This document shows positions 1 through 8,179 of a stretch of 42,816 bases of DNA, in pieces. Source of the DNA: JAWKHR01 sp041394725 (lineage in GTDB: Bacteria; Acidobacteriota; Vicinamibacteria; Vicinamibacterales; SCN-69-37). A model generated the notes under the pieces. The model was not told the origin of the DNA. It saw nothing but the letters and a program-made list of their open reading frames with translations, and ran no database searches. The stretch spans positions 1-42,816 of the forward strand of contig JAWKHR010000052.1 in assembly GCA_041394725.1 (NCBI GenBank). Reading direction: 5' to 3'. Within the stretch, counting starts at the first letter, position 1. Each line of letters begins with the position of its first letter. The translations under genes were made by a program, and so were the position numbers.

Positions 1-449
1 GTGCGATCCGGCTGGTAGTCGATCTCCGGCTGCGAGGTTCGCGGCGGCGGCCGCACGCCGAGTTCCTGGTGCACGTCCCACAGGAACTCGCGTGGTCCGG
101 AGGTGCCGGCGTAGTAGGGCGACGACTCGTAGATGACGGGGACCTTGAGGCCCTCGGTGTCGGTCTGCCCGGGACGGGTGACGTCGACATGCACGCGATC
201 GTGCCGGCCGTCCTGGTCCGAGTCGAATTCGGTTTCGACCCAGAGGTTCTGGCGAATCCACTGTGCCTCGTCCTCGAACGCGGGGACGACCTGCGCCTGG
301 CCGTCCACGAAGACCGGGCCGGCCTTCTGCGGCGCCTGGACCGCGGCGCGCGCCGGGCCCTGCGTCAGGAGCGCGGCGGTGAGGACGGCGCCGGCGGCGG
401 CAACCGCCAGCCGGCTCAGGGAACGTCTCGAGTCGAGGATCGCGGACAT
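1..449 (-). CDS. X-prolyl dipeptidyl-peptidase (S15, CocE/NonD-like), N-terminal part
   Basis: Partial gene running off the left edge; 149 N-terminal residues are visible. It starts at ATG 449 behind an AAGGTGA ribosome site. Residues 1-35 form a Sec signal peptide ending in an A-R-A cleavage motif, so the enzyme is exported. The mature start (FVDGQAQVVPAF, DEAQWIRQNLWVETEFDSD, VPVIYESSPYYAG) matches the beginning of secreted Xaa-Pro dipeptidyl-peptidases, which release X-Pro dipeptides from peptide N-termini with a Ser-Asp-His triad. The catalytic residues would lie beyond the window. It is transcribed away from the DUF389 gene start with a 79-nt gap after that gene's stop. The family call rests only on the N-terminal segment. 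Confidence 0.8.
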   Translation of the reverse strand, partial: MSAILDSRRSLSRLAVAAAGAVLTAALLTQGPARAAVQAPQKAGPVFVDGQAQVVPAFEDEAQWIRQNLWVETEFDSDQDGRHDRVHVDVTRPGQTDTEGLKVPVIYESSPYYAGTSGPREFLWDVHQELGVRPPPRTSQPEIDYQPDR

Positions 450-528
450 GCACTCACCTTCCCGGGCCGCGTCGCGGCCTGGCGGACGATACCGTAAGGC
501 GATCGGAGGGCGCAAACGGTGCACGGGC

Positions 529-1557
529 TCAGGACGCGGGGACCGTCGTGCTCACCTGCCCGAGCCAGATCAGGGCGAGCAGCACGGCGAGCATCGCGAC
601 CCACGTGGCGACGGCGACGATCGACGCCCGGCGCGCGCGGTTGGCCTCCCACCACGTGCGCGGGCCGACGCGCTGCACGAGGAACGTCGCCACGGCCGCG
701 AGGTTGATGCAGGTGACGTTGGTCAGGGCGAGCGTGAGCGCGCCGCCGGCCAGGCCCATGTGGCCCGACCCGGCCAGCAGACCGGCCACCACGAGCGGCG
801 GGAGCAGGGCGACGGCGACCATGACGCCCACGACCACGGCCGGGACGCCGCTCGTGAACGCCAGCGACCCCGCCGCGCCCGAGGCCAGCGCGAGGATGAC
901 GTCGCCCAGGCCCGGCGCCGTCCTGGCCGCGAGTTCCGGCGTCGCGGGATCCACGCGCAGGGCGAGGCCGAGCAGGAACGACAGCGTCGCCGCGGTCGCC
1001 ACGCCCGCCGCGATCGCGCGGAGCGATCGCCAGGCCAGCGCCGGATCGCCGAGGGTCGAAGCCAGCGACAGGGCCACGTTCGGGCCGAGCAGCGGCGCAA
1101 TCACCATCGCGCCGATGATGATCGCCACGTCGCCGCGAATGAGGCCGACCGCGGCGACGACCGTCGAGAGCGAGACCATGACGACGTAGACGGGCGTGAG
1201 CTGGCTGGCCTGCGCGATGTCCTCGTACAGTTCCTCGCGACTGATCCGCTTGGGCCCCACGCGGCCCGCGCGACCGCCCGGTTCGGGCGCCGGCGGGGGC
1301 GGCGGCCGCTTGATCTTGGGCAGCGTCGCCTCGACGGGCAGGAGGACGACGCGGAAGCGATCGGCCGATCCGAAGTGCCGCGTCAGGAGATCGGAGATCG
1401 CCTCGGCATCCTGCGCGTCGACCAGGATGCGCGCCACGCCGGTCCCCGCCTCGACCGCCGACGTCCACACCGGCACGGCGCGGGTGTCCTGGAGCAGCGA
1501 CGGAATCTGCTCCAGCCCGGTGGCGGGCACCACGACCTCGAGCAGGCGGAGCGCCAT
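529..1557 (-). CDS. DUF389 / TIGR00341 family integral membrane protein
   Basis: 342 residues. The first ~90 residues form a soluble alpha/beta domain (LRLLEVVVPATGLEQI, VEAGTGVARILVDAQDAEAI). A proline-rich linker with a PPPPPAPEP run follows, then from about residue 115 a block of roughly six membrane helices with the conserved stretches VAIIIGAMVIAPLLGPN and LTNVTCINLAAVATF. This two-part layout is that of the DUF389 (TIGR00341) family of uncharacterised hydrophobic proteins; no transport substrate is established. The ATG at 1557 directly abuts the TAG of the upstream membrane protein gene (1558-1560), so the two are probably co-transcribed and translationally coupled. Confidence 0.85.
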   Translation of the reverse strand: MALRLLEVVVPATGLEQIPSLLQDTRAVPVWTSAVEAGTGVARILVDAQDAEAISDLLTRHFGSADRFRVVLLPVEATLPKIKRPPPPPAPEPGGRAGRVGPKRISREELYEDIAQASQLTPVYVVMVSLSTVVAAVGLIRGDVAIIIGAMVIAPLLGPNVALSLASTLGDPALAWRSLRAIAAGVATAATLSFLLGLALRVDPATPELAARTAPGLGDVILALASGAAGSLAFTSGVPAVVVGVMVAVALLPPLVVAGLLAGSGHMGLAGGALTLALTNVTCINLAAVATFLVQRVGPRTWWEANRARRASIVAVATWVAMLAVLLALIWLGQVSTTVPAS

Positions 1558-2124
1558 CTAGCGCATCCCCATCCGGTTCGGTGCGCGACGCGCGCTCACG
1601 ATCCGGTTCGACTCGACGCGCATCGCCGGCGCGAAGCCCAGAGACTGCAGCAGGACGGTCAGCGCCACGCAGGCGGCGACGGCGAGTCCCACCCGCCGCC
1701 AGAGGCGCGGCATCGGCATGCCGCCCGCGGCCGCGCCGCAGACCGCGCCGGCCAGTCCGGTCTCGACCGACTGGCCGAGCCACCAGCCGGCCAGCAGCGC
1801 CGGGCGGGCAGTACTGATCGACCAGAGCCCGAGCAGGAACGCGCCCCACGCGACGAGCCCCGCGGTCGCGCCGAGGCGGAACCCCGCGCCGGCGCCCCGG
1901 ACGTCGAGCCGGCGGACGAGCCAGGCCACGGCGAGGGTGATGACGAGAAACGAGAGGTAGCCCGCCGGAATGCGTCGGAACGCGGCGTCCGGGTCGAGCA
2001 GGAACGGGCCGGGCTGGACGTAGAGGCGCGCGAGCAGGCCCGCGTGCAGCAGGAGGTCGAAGCCGACCGACAGCACCCAGGCCGCACTCACCGCCCCGAG
2101 CCCGATCGCCGCACGCGGCTGCAC
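1558..2124 (-). CDS. Small integral membrane protein of unknown function
   Basis: 188 residues with a GTG start at 2124. About five hydrophobic segments can be seen (for example AAWVLSVGFDLLLHAGLLA, YLSFLVITLAVAWLV and VGLAVAACVALTVLL), separated by short Arg-rich loops; the C-terminus is basic (SARRAPNRMGMR). I do not recognise the family. It is the first gene of a two-gene unit with the DUF389 protein and is divergent from the importer operon starting at 2220, so both promoters must lie in the ~95-nt gap 2125-2219. Confidence 0.65.
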   Translation of the reverse strand: MQPRAAIGLGAVSAAWVLSVGFDLLLHAGLLARLYVQPGPFLLDPDAAFRRIPAGYLSFLVITLAVAWLVRRLDVRGAGAGFRLGATAGLVAWGAFLLGLWSISTARPALLAGWWLGQSVETGLAGAVCGAAAGGMPMPRLWRRVGLAVAACVALTVLLQSLGFAPAMRVESNRIVSARRAPNRMGMR

Positions 2125-2197
2125 GGCGTCACGATGCCACCGGCGGTGCGCGGTTGCAAGCGGCGCCCGGGTGCCGAGTGTGCCCGCGACCGTGCGC

Positions 2198-2203
2198 TAT
2201 CAT
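2198..2203 (+). promoter_or_regulatory. Putative -10 box for the importer operon
   Basis: TATCAT is the only AT-rich hexamer in this gap and ends 16 nt before GTG 2220. It overlaps the alternative ATG at 2202, which would therefore sit inside the promoter; this favours the GTG start. No clear -35 box is seen. Confidence 0.4.
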
Positions 2204-2219
2204 GCCCCCGCGAGGTTCC

Positions 2220-3104
2220 GTGAAACGATTCCTGATAGTAGCCGTGGTCGCGCTCTCCGCCTGCAGCCGTTTCGGCAATGCCCCCGCGGAGGACGCCGGG
2301 CAGTCGCAGCGCATCGTCCTCATCGCCCAGGCCTACACCGACATCATCTGGGCCCTCGGCGCGCAGCAGGACATCGTCGCCGTGGATTACTCCAGCACGT
2401 ATCCGGAGGCGGTCAAGGCGCTGCCCACGGTCGGCTATCACCGCGCGCTCAGCACCGAGGGGATCATGTCGCTGAAGCCGACGATGATCATCCACGACGG
2501 CAACATCGGCCCGCCGCAGGTCGTCGAGCAGCTCCAGGGCCTCGGGGTGCCGATGAAGACCTTCACGTCGAAGGCCGACTCGATCGACGGCACGAAGGCG
2601 CTCATCCGCGAGATGGGGGCGTTCTTCCACAAGGAGGACCGCGCCGATGCCCTCTGCCAGCAGCTCGACGCGGACATGGTCCGCGCGCTCGACGTCGTCA
2701 AGCAGTACACCGACCACCCGCGCGTCGCGGTGATCCACTACGGCCGCGCGTCGAACATCTACCTGCTCGTCGGCGCGAGCGGGCAGGGCGACGCGGGCGC
2801 GGCGGGCCAGATGGTGCGGTGGGCCGGCGGCGAGATGGCGATCCAGCAGGCGGGCATGCAGCGCATGACGTCGCCCGAGATCGTCGCGCAGGCGAACCCC
2901 GACATCGTCCTGATGACCGAGTTCGGCTACGACCGGCTCGACGGGTCGATGGACCGGATCCTGGAGCTCCCGGGCGTGGCGACGAGCGCGGCGGCGAAGA
3001 ACGGCCGCGTGTACCGGGTGCCCGAACACGAGCTGATGTACTTCGGCCCCGAGACGGGCAAGAACATCATCAAGCTCGCGACGCTGCTGCACGGCGGTCG
3101 ATGA
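2220..3104 (+). CDS. hmuT: Heme/cobalamin-type ABC transporter substrate-binding lipoprotein (HmuT/BtuF-like)
   Basis: 294 residues from GTG 2220, preceded by GAGG at 2212-2215. The short basic n-region, hydrophobic core and lipobox L-S-A-C (KRFLIVAVVALSAC) mark a lipoprotein anchored outside the inner membrane. The body is a helical-backbone class III binding protein: QRIVLIAQAYTDIIWALGA, a GYHRALSTEGIMSLKPTMII stretch at the usual second conserved position, and a C-terminal AKNGRVYRVPEHELMYFGP. It would capture heme, or a corrinoid or siderophore, and hand it to the permease. It overlaps the permease gene by ATGA (3101-3104). Heme is preferred because the ATPase looks HmuV-like, but the ligand is not provable here. 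An ATG at 2202 is the alternative start. Confidence 0.82.
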   Translation: MKRFLIVAVVALSACSRFGNAPAEDAGQSQRIVLIAQAYTDIIWALGAQQDIVAVDYSSTYPEAVKALPTVGYHRALSTEGIMSLKPTMIIHDGNIGPPQVVEQLQGLGVPMKTFTSKADSIDGTKALIREMGAFFHKEDRADALCQQLDADMVRALDVVKQYTDHPRVAVIHYGRASNIYLLVGASGQGDAGAAGQMVRWAGGEMAIQQAGMQRMTSPEIVAQANPDIVLMTEFGYDRLDGSMDRILELPGVATSAAAKNGRVYRVPEHELMYFGPETGKNIIKLATLLHGGR

Positions 3105-4132
3105 GCCGCGACGCGGCGGGGCGCAGCCTGCTGGTCGGCCTGGCGGTCGCGATGGTGGCGACCGCGGTGGCGTCCATCCGCTTCGGCGCGATCGACTTCC
3201 CGCTCCACGAGATGTGGTCGTCCACGGTGGCCGCCGCGAGCGGGCGGGTGCCGGACACGCTCGACGGCCGCATCTTCACCGAGCTGCGCCTCCCGCGCGC
3301 GGTGCTCTGCCTGCTGGTCGGCGCGAGCCTCGGCGTCGGCGGCGCGCTCATGCAGGGCCTGTTCCGCAACCCGATCGTCGAGCCGGGCCTGGTCGGGACG
3401 TCGAGCGGCGCCGCCTTCGGCGCCGCGCTCTACTTCGTCCTCGGCACCGTGCTCCACTTCCCCGCCGGCACCTGGGCGCTGACGCTCTCGGCCTGCCTCG
3501 GCGGCATCGTCTCGACGACGATGGTGTTCGCGCTGGCGCAGACGGGATCGGGCGGGCGCAGCTCGATCGTCATGCTGCTGCTCACCGGGCTCGCGGTGAA
3601 CGCGCTCTTCCTGAGCGGCATCGGCTTCCTCTCCTACATCGCGCGCGATCCGCAGGCCCGATCGATCGTCTTCTGGAACCTGGGCACGCTCTCCGGCGCC
3701 AACTGGTCGGCGGTCCGGGTGGTCGGCCTGACGACGATCGGCGGCACGCTGGTGGCGCTCCGCTACGCCAAGGCGCTCAACGCGCTGATGATCGGCGAGG
3801 AGGAAGCCGAGGCGCTCGGGGTCAACGTCACGCGCCTCAAGTGGGCGGTGCTCTCGGTGAACGTGGTCATCGTGGCGGTGGCGACGGCCTACACGGGCGT
3901 GATCAGCTTCGTCGGCCTGATCGTGCCGCACATCCTGCGCATGATGCGCGGCGCCGACAACCGGTTCCTGCTGGTCGGAAGCGCGGTGCTCGGAGCGACG
4001 CTGCTCAGCCTCGCCGACGTGGTCGCGCGGGTGTCGCTGCGGCCGGCCGAGCTGCCGATCGGCATCGTCACGTCGGTGGTCGGCGTGCCGGTGTTCCTCT
4101 CGCTGCTCCGGCGGCGGCAGTACGTCTTCTGA
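3101..4132 (+). CDS. hmuU: FecCD-family ABC transporter permease (HmuU/BtuC-like)
   Basis: 343 residues, the usual length for FecCD permeases, with about ten hydrophobic segments. Family landmarks are ELRLPRAVLCLLVGASLGV and GGALMQGLFRNPIVEPGLVG near the N-terminus, LGVNVTRLKWAV in the middle, and the coupling-helix region FVGLIVPHILRMMRGADNR followed by PAELPIGIVTSVVGVPVF at the end. It would form the homodimeric inner-membrane channel of the importer. The start ATG 3101 overlaps the stop of the binding-protein gene by 4 nt, and its own TGA overlaps the ATPase ATG by one base (TGATG at 4130-4134), the pattern of a translationally coupled operon. Confidence 0.9.
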   Translation: MSRDAAGRSLLVGLAVAMVATAVASIRFGAIDFPLHEMWSSTVAAASGRVPDTLDGRIFTELRLPRAVLCLLVGASLGVGGALMQGLFRNPIVEPGLVGTSSGAAFGAALYFVLGTVLHFPAGTWALTLSACLGGIVSTTMVFALAQTGSGGRSSIVMLLLTGLAVNALFLSGIGFLSYIARDPQARSIVFWNLGTLSGANWSAVRVVGLTTIGGTLVALRYAKALNALMIGEEEAEALGVNVTRLKWAVLSVNVVIVAVATAYTGVISFVGLIVPHILRMMRGADNRFLLVGSAVLGATLLSLADVVARVSLRPAELPIGIVTSVVGVPVFLSLLRRRQYVF

Positions 4133-4914
4133 TGGTCGCGGCGCACCACCTCACCTACCGGGCCGGCGGGCGCGCGCTCGTCGACGACGTCTCGGCGACG
4201 TTCGAGCCGGGCCGCCTGCACCTGATCGTCGGGCCGAACGGCGCGGGCAAGTCCACGTTCGTCCGCCTGCTCGCGCGCCTGATCCGTCCGCACGAGGGCC
4301 AGGTGACGTACGACGGCGCGGACGTCCGCGGCGCGGCCGAGCGCGTGCTGGCCCGCCGCCGCGCGGTGCTGTCGCAGGCCGTCGAGATTGCCTTCCCGCT
4401 CACCGTGCGCGAGGTCGTGATGATGGGGCGCTATCCCCACTTCGGCGGCCGCGCCGCGCCGGTCGACGAGGACATCTGCGACGCCGTCATGGCCTACTTC
4501 GACGTCACGGATCTCGGCAACCGCAGCTACCCGACGCTCAGCGGCGGCGAGAAGCAGCGGGTCAACTTCGCGCGCGTGCTCGCGCAGGTCTGGCGGCCGG
4601 CCGGCGCCGGCGCGCGCATCCTCTTCCTCGACGAGCCGCTCACGTTCCTCGACATCAGCCACCAGCTGGACTTCATGCGCAAGGTCACGTCGTTCACCGC
4701 GGCGCCCGACGTCGTCGCCATCGGCGTGGTTCACGACCTCGGCCTGGCCGCGCGGTTCGCCGACCACATCCTGATGATCGACGAGGGCCGGCTGGTGGCG
4801 TCCGGCCCCGCCGCGAGCGTCCTCACCCGCGACCACATCCGCGCCGTCTTCGACGTGGACCCGATCTTCCTGCCCGATCCGCAGGGGCGGGGGACGCACC
4901 TCGTGTACGAGTGA
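4132..4914 (+). CDS. hmuV: Heme ABC transporter ATP-binding protein (HmuV-like)
   Basis: 260 residues. Walker A is GPNGAGKST (about residues 35-43), the ABC signature is LSGGEKQRV, Walker B is ILFLDEP and the switch His lies in GVVHDLG. The region before the signature, AFPLTVREVVMMGRYPHFG, is typical of HmuV-type ATPases, which power heme uptake; BtuD/FecE relatives are close. It is the last gene of the hmuTUV-like operon. The next co-oriented gene, a heme peroxidase, is 641 nt away across a repeat block, so shared regulation is only a suggestion. Confidence 0.9.
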   Translation: MVAAHHLTYRAGGRALVDDVSATFEPGRLHLIVGPNGAGKSTFVRLLARLIRPHEGQVTYDGADVRGAAERVLARRRAVLSQAVEIAFPLTVREVVMMGRYPHFGGRAAPVDEDICDAVMAYFDVTDLGNRSYPTLSGGEKQRVNFARVLAQVWRPAGAGARILFLDEPLTFLDISHQLDFMRKVTSFTAAPDVVAIGVVHDLGLAARFADHILMIDEGRLVASGPAASVLTRDHIRAVFDVDPIFLPDPQGRGTHLVYE

Positions 4915-4935
4915 GCTGACGGGCGCGCGGGTGCT

Positions 4936-5131
4936 CGGCGCGAGGCGCCTCGATGTCGGGCACCGGGCGTCAGGCACTGGGCACTGGGGAGATCACGGTC
5001 GGCGGGGCGCTGACGCTGGTCGGCGTTCGGCGTTCGGCGCTCGGGCGCCTCAATGTCGGGCACTGGGCATTGGGCATTGGGCACTGGGGAGATCGCGGTC
5101 GGCGGGGCGCTGCCGCTCGTCGGCGCTCGGC
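4936..5131. repeat. Two tandem copies of the dispersed ~90-110-bp intergenic repeat
   Basis: Two head-to-tail units (about 4936-5044 and 5045-5131) share the order GCGCCTC(G/A)ATGTCGGGCAC, a GGGCACTGGGGAGATC(A/G)CGGTCGG box, GCGGGGCGCTG, then CGGCGTTCGG-type ends. Internal 7-bp tandem repeats are visible: CGGCGTT/CGGCGCT at 5021-5041 and GGGCACT/GGGCATT at 5058-5089. The same unit recurs at 11356-11868 and 13055-13135, and in reverse orientation near 18340 and 20460. Confidence 0.85.
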
Positions 5132-5140
5132 ACGTGCCGC

Positions 5141-5392
5141 GCCGACATCCTGCGCGCCGACGAGGGCGGGTGTGCGGGCGGCGGTGACTGGGACGGGCGC
5201 GCGGGCGACAGGTCGAAAACCGGGGCGGAGGGAGCGCCGGCGGCCCGCGGCGCGTCCGCCCCTTGCGGACCGCCGCGACACGCGGAAGTCTGGCCGCCAA
5301 GCGGACGGAGCCCCGGTTTTCGCGCGTCCGCTCCCTGGAACCGCCGCCCGCACACCCGGCCTCGACGGCGCGCAGGGCCGGGCCTATAATCC
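5141..5392. repeat. Inverted-arm structured repeat element, copy A
   Basis: The left arm (about 5141-5204) and right arm (about 5331-5382) are imperfect reverse complements. Their central 18 bp, 5168-5185 and 5340-5357, pair perfectly. A nested second stem, AAAACCGGGGC at 5216-5226 with GCCCCGGTTTT at 5310-5320, encloses two small hairpins (GTCCGC...GCGGAC and CCGCG-ACA-CGCGG). There is no coding potential of its own. The copy ends in CCTATAAT (TATAAT at 5385-5390), a possible -10 box for the peroxidase gene 165 nt downstream. Together with the tandem units it fills the gap 4915-5555; 5393-5555 shows only the gene leader. Confidence 0.8.
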
Positions 5393-5555
5393 GCTCTGCG
5401 CCGCCGGGAACCCCGGCCGCGCCTCCCCAGACGACTCACGTGGAAAGGACGTCGGAGCCTGCCTCCGCGTCTCCGCTCCCCTGCGCGTTCAGGTCGGCGA
5501 AGCGTCCGCGACCGGCCGGCGGGTCCCCCGGGATCCTGCCGGCGCAGGAGGCCCC

Positions 5556-7418
5556 ATGGCCAAGAGAGCGCAGTCGTCCCGCTCGTCCCGCCGCGCCGCC
5601 GCGAAGACACCGAAGACAGCGAAGAAGACGTCGAAGGCCTCGCGCAGCGCCTCCGCGAAAGCGGCGGCCCTGCCCGAGACCCCGCAGCCGTTCCTCGCCG
5701 CCCAGCTCCAGAAGTCGGCCATCGTCCGCGCCGCCGCCGAACGCGGGCACGTGGGCCAGCAGGAACTCGCACGACGGCTCCGCGACCTCAACGTGCGGCC
5801 GACAGTCGAGCCGCAGCGGCTGCTCGCGGCCCTCAACCGGATCCGGCCCGATGCGCCCGTCCCGATCGCGAAGCTGCCCGAGGACGTGCGCGAGTCGGTG
5901 CAGGCCCTGCGCCCCCGCGCGCGCACGTTCCACGGCGCGAAGGTCTCGCTGGCGTGGTTTCCCGGCGGGTCGGTGTTCTCGCCGTGCGCAGACAAGTTCG
6001 GCTACCTGTCGCCCGCCTCGGTCCGCAACGCCACGAAGCTGCCCTTCACGGTGACGAACCGCGCGCTCCTGAACCAGCTCGGTGCCCTGATGGCCGACGT
6101 CGGGCGCGAGACGGCGCCCGACTCGACGCTGCCGGCCGGCTTCACCTACGTCGGCCAGTTCGTGGACCACGACGTGACGCTCGACATCTCGTCGAGCCTC
6201 GACACGGCCACCGACGCGAACACGATCAACAACATGCGCACGCCGGCGCTCGACCTCGACAACGTGTACGGCCAGGGCCCGGCGCTCTCGCCGTACCAGT
6301 ACGTCTTCCCGTCCACCGGCCCGGCGACCGCGATCAAGCTCCTGCTCGGCACGAACCGCAACTCGGGCCCCGGGGGGCCGGCCGGAGCGTCGGGCTCGCC
6401 CGCCGGAATGCAGGTACAGACCGACTTCGACGTGCCGCGGATGCACAACCCGCTCAATCCCGGTGCCTCGACGCTGACCGCGGTGATCGGCGATCCGCGC
6501 AACGACGAGAACCTCATCGTCGTCCAGCTCCAGCAGACGATGCTGAGGTTCCACAACGCGGTGGTGGACCTGCTCCTGCTCGCGGGCTTCACGGGTGACA
6601 TCTTCGTCGAGGCGAAGAAGATCGTCACGCACCACTACCAGTGGGCGGTGGTCCACGACTTCCTGACGCGGGTCTGCGGATCGGCGGCGGTGACGGCCGC
6701 GATGTCGAGCGTATCGGCGCCGGTCGGCAGCGCCTTCCGGATGCCGGTGGAGTTCGCGGTCGCCGCCTACCGGTTCGGCCACAGCATGGTCCGCGACTTC
6801 TACTGGGTGAACTTCAACTTCCCCGCGGCGACGCTGGACCAGGTCTTCGCCTTCAACCGGCCGCCCAACCTGCCGGTGCTCTCGAACTGGGTCGTGGACT
6901 TCAACGCGTTCTTCGACACCGGCGTGCCCGTGCCCGTCCACAACAAGGCGCGCCGGATCGACAGCGTGCTCGCGCACAAGCTCGAGGCGCTGCCGGGCCT
7001 CACCGGCCTGATGGCGGTGCTGGCGCAACGGAACCTGCAGCGCGGCCTGGCGCTCGGGCTCCCGAGCGGCCAGGGCATGGCCGGCTTCTTCGGCGTGCCC
7101 GCGCTCACGGCGGCGCAGATCAAGCAGGACCTGCCGGCCAACGAGATCGCCGTGCTCGACTCGCACGGCGGGCTGCTGCTCCACAGGACGCCGCTCTGGT
7201 ACTACGTCCTGCGCGAGGCCGCCGTGATCGGCGGCGGCAGCCAGCTCGGCCCCGTCGGCGCGCGCATCGTCGCCGAGACGTTCGTCCGGATGCTCAAGCG
7301 CGACGCCGGATCGTACCTGCACGTGAGCGGCGGGTTCACGCCCGTGCTGCCCTCGGCCGTGCCGGGCGACTTCACGTTCGCCGACCTCGTGACGTTCGCC
7401 GGCGTGACCCAGCCGTAG
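5556..7418 (+). CDS. Animal-type heme peroxidase (peroxinectin-like) with basic N-terminal tail
   Basis: 620 residues from ATG 5556, chosen because AGGAG sits 5 nt upstream; the frame stays open upstream only through repeat DNA. Heme-peroxidase landmarks: YVGQFVDHDVTLD with distal His ~205, RTPALDLDNVYG, GDPRNDENL...LRFHNAVVD, and AYRFGHSMVRDFYW with proximal His ~409. These enzymes oxidise halides or organic substrates with H2O2. Residues 1-40 are almost only K, R, A, S and T (AKTPKTAKKTSKASRSASAK), resembling a histone-H1 tail. No hydrophobic signal peptide is seen, so the location is unclear; type I or Tat export is possible but not shown. It lies downstream of the heme importer, which could supply cofactor (inference). 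Confidence 0.88.
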   Translation: MAKRAQSSRSSRRAAAKTPKTAKKTSKASRSASAKAAALPETPQPFLAAQLQKSAIVRAAAERGHVGQQELARRLRDLNVRPTVEPQRLLAALNRIRPDAPVPIAKLPEDVRESVQALRPRARTFHGAKVSLAWFPGGSVFSPCADKFGYLSPASVRNATKLPFTVTNRALLNQLGALMADVGRETAPDSTLPAGFTYVGQFVDHDVTLDISSSLDTATDANTINNMRTPALDLDNVYGQGPALSPYQYVFPSTGPATAIKLLLGTNRNSGPGGPAGASGSPAGMQVQTDFDVPRMHNPLNPGASTLTAVIGDPRNDENLIVVQLQQTMLRFHNAVVDLLLLAGFTGDIFVEAKKIVTHHYQWAVVHDFLTRVCGSAAVTAAMSSVSAPVGSAFRMPVEFAVAAYRFGHSMVRDFYWVNFNFPAATLDQVFAFNRPPNLPVLSNWVVDFNAFFDTGVPVPVHNKARRIDSVLAHKLEALPGLTGLMAVLAQRNLQRGLALGLPSGQGMAGFFGVPALTAAQIKQDLPANEIAVLDSHGGLLLHRTPLWYYVLREAAVIGGGSQLGPVGARIVAETFVRMLKRDAGSYLHVSGGFTPVLPSAVPGDFTFADLVTFAGVTQP

Positions 7419-7424
7419 CACGCG

Positions 7425-7474
7425 GACCCGGCGGGCGGCGCGTCCCGCGCGGGGCGCGCCGCCACGTCCGGGTC
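7425..7474. terminator. Strong GC hairpin between convergent genes
   Basis: Outer stem GACCCGG/CCGGGTC (7425-7431 with 7468-7474) and inner stem GGCGGCGCG/CGCGCCGCC lie between the peroxidase stop and the converging beta-barrel gene. There is no U-tract, so an intrinsic terminator is only possible. Confidence 0.35.
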
Positions 7475-7497
7475 GCGAACACTCTGCGCGCCGGCGC

Positions 7498-8100
7498 TCA
7501 GAACCGCACGCCGACCGAGAACTCGACCGTCCGGCGCTTGAACGTCGTCTCGCTCGACTCGCTGAGATCGCGCAGGCCCGCGACGTAGCGCACGTCGAAG
7601 ACGACCGGGTGCCGCCCCTGCCCCACCTCGAGGCCGACCCCGACGACGACGCCGGCGTCGAAGGCGCGGATCTCGTCGCCGATGTCGGTCTTCGTTCCGT
7701 CGACGGTCTGGCTCACGCTCGTGATGGCGCCCAGCTCGACGCCGCCGAACAGCATCGGCCGCACGCGCCGGCCGCTGCCCCACCGACCGTAGACCAGCAC
7801 GGGCACGTCCACCGACGTGGACGAGACGTCGATCGCCGGGCCGGCCGAGACGAGCGACGACCGGCGTCCCGCCACCAGCACCTCCGTCCGCAGCCCGCCG
7901 CGCTCACCGCCGAACGAGATCCACGCGCCGCCGAGACCGCCCACGCCGGAGTTCGACTCCAGGCCCTGGAGTCCCTCGGTCGAGAGGGTCGCCACGGTCA
8001 CGCCGCCCTTGATTCCGGCTTCCACCTGCCGGGCCTCGGCCCGCGGACTGCCCAGGACGATCGCCAGCACGCACGCACCTGCACACACGGAGAGCTTCAT
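7498..8100 (-). CDS. Outer-membrane beta-barrel protein (porin-family, OMP_b-brl type)
   Basis: 200 residues with a signal peptide (KLSVCAGACVLAIVLGSPRAEA). The mature part begins EAGIKGGVTVATLS and alternates polar and hydrophobic residues in ~10-residue strands (GLRTEVLVAGRRSS, VDVPVLVYGRWG, VRPMLFGGVELGAI, VVFDVRYVAGLRDLS). It ends in Phe after EFSVGVRF, the usual C-terminal signature for BAM-dependent insertion. It fits an eight-stranded outer-membrane barrel of unknown role. It lies 79 nt downstream of the caspase-barrel gene in the same direction and is probably the last gene of that sigma-factor operon. Confidence 0.75.
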   Translation of the reverse strand: MKLSVCAGACVLAIVLGSPRAEARQVEAGIKGGVTVATLSTEGLQGLESNSGVGGLGGAWISFGGERGGLRTEVLVAGRRSSLVSAGPAIDVSSTSVDVPVLVYGRWGSGRRVRPMLFGGVELGAITSVSQTVDGTKTDIGDEIRAFDAGVVVGVGLEVGQGRHPVVFDVRYVAGLRDLSESSETTFKRRTVEFSVGVRF

Positions 8101-8179
8101 GACGCCTCACCTTCGACGGAGTGAATGGGAACGGGTTGAGCGGGAGAAGGACGGGGCCGGGCCAGTGCCCGGCCCCGGA

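Noticed and set aside
5141..5392. Inverted-arm element as an insertion sequence
   Set aside because: No transposase frame in any copy and no clear target-site duplication; a non-autonomous element remains possible.
4953..5555. Upstream extension of the peroxidase frame
   Set aside because: It consists of translated repeat elements; ATG 5556 has AGGAG at the right distance.
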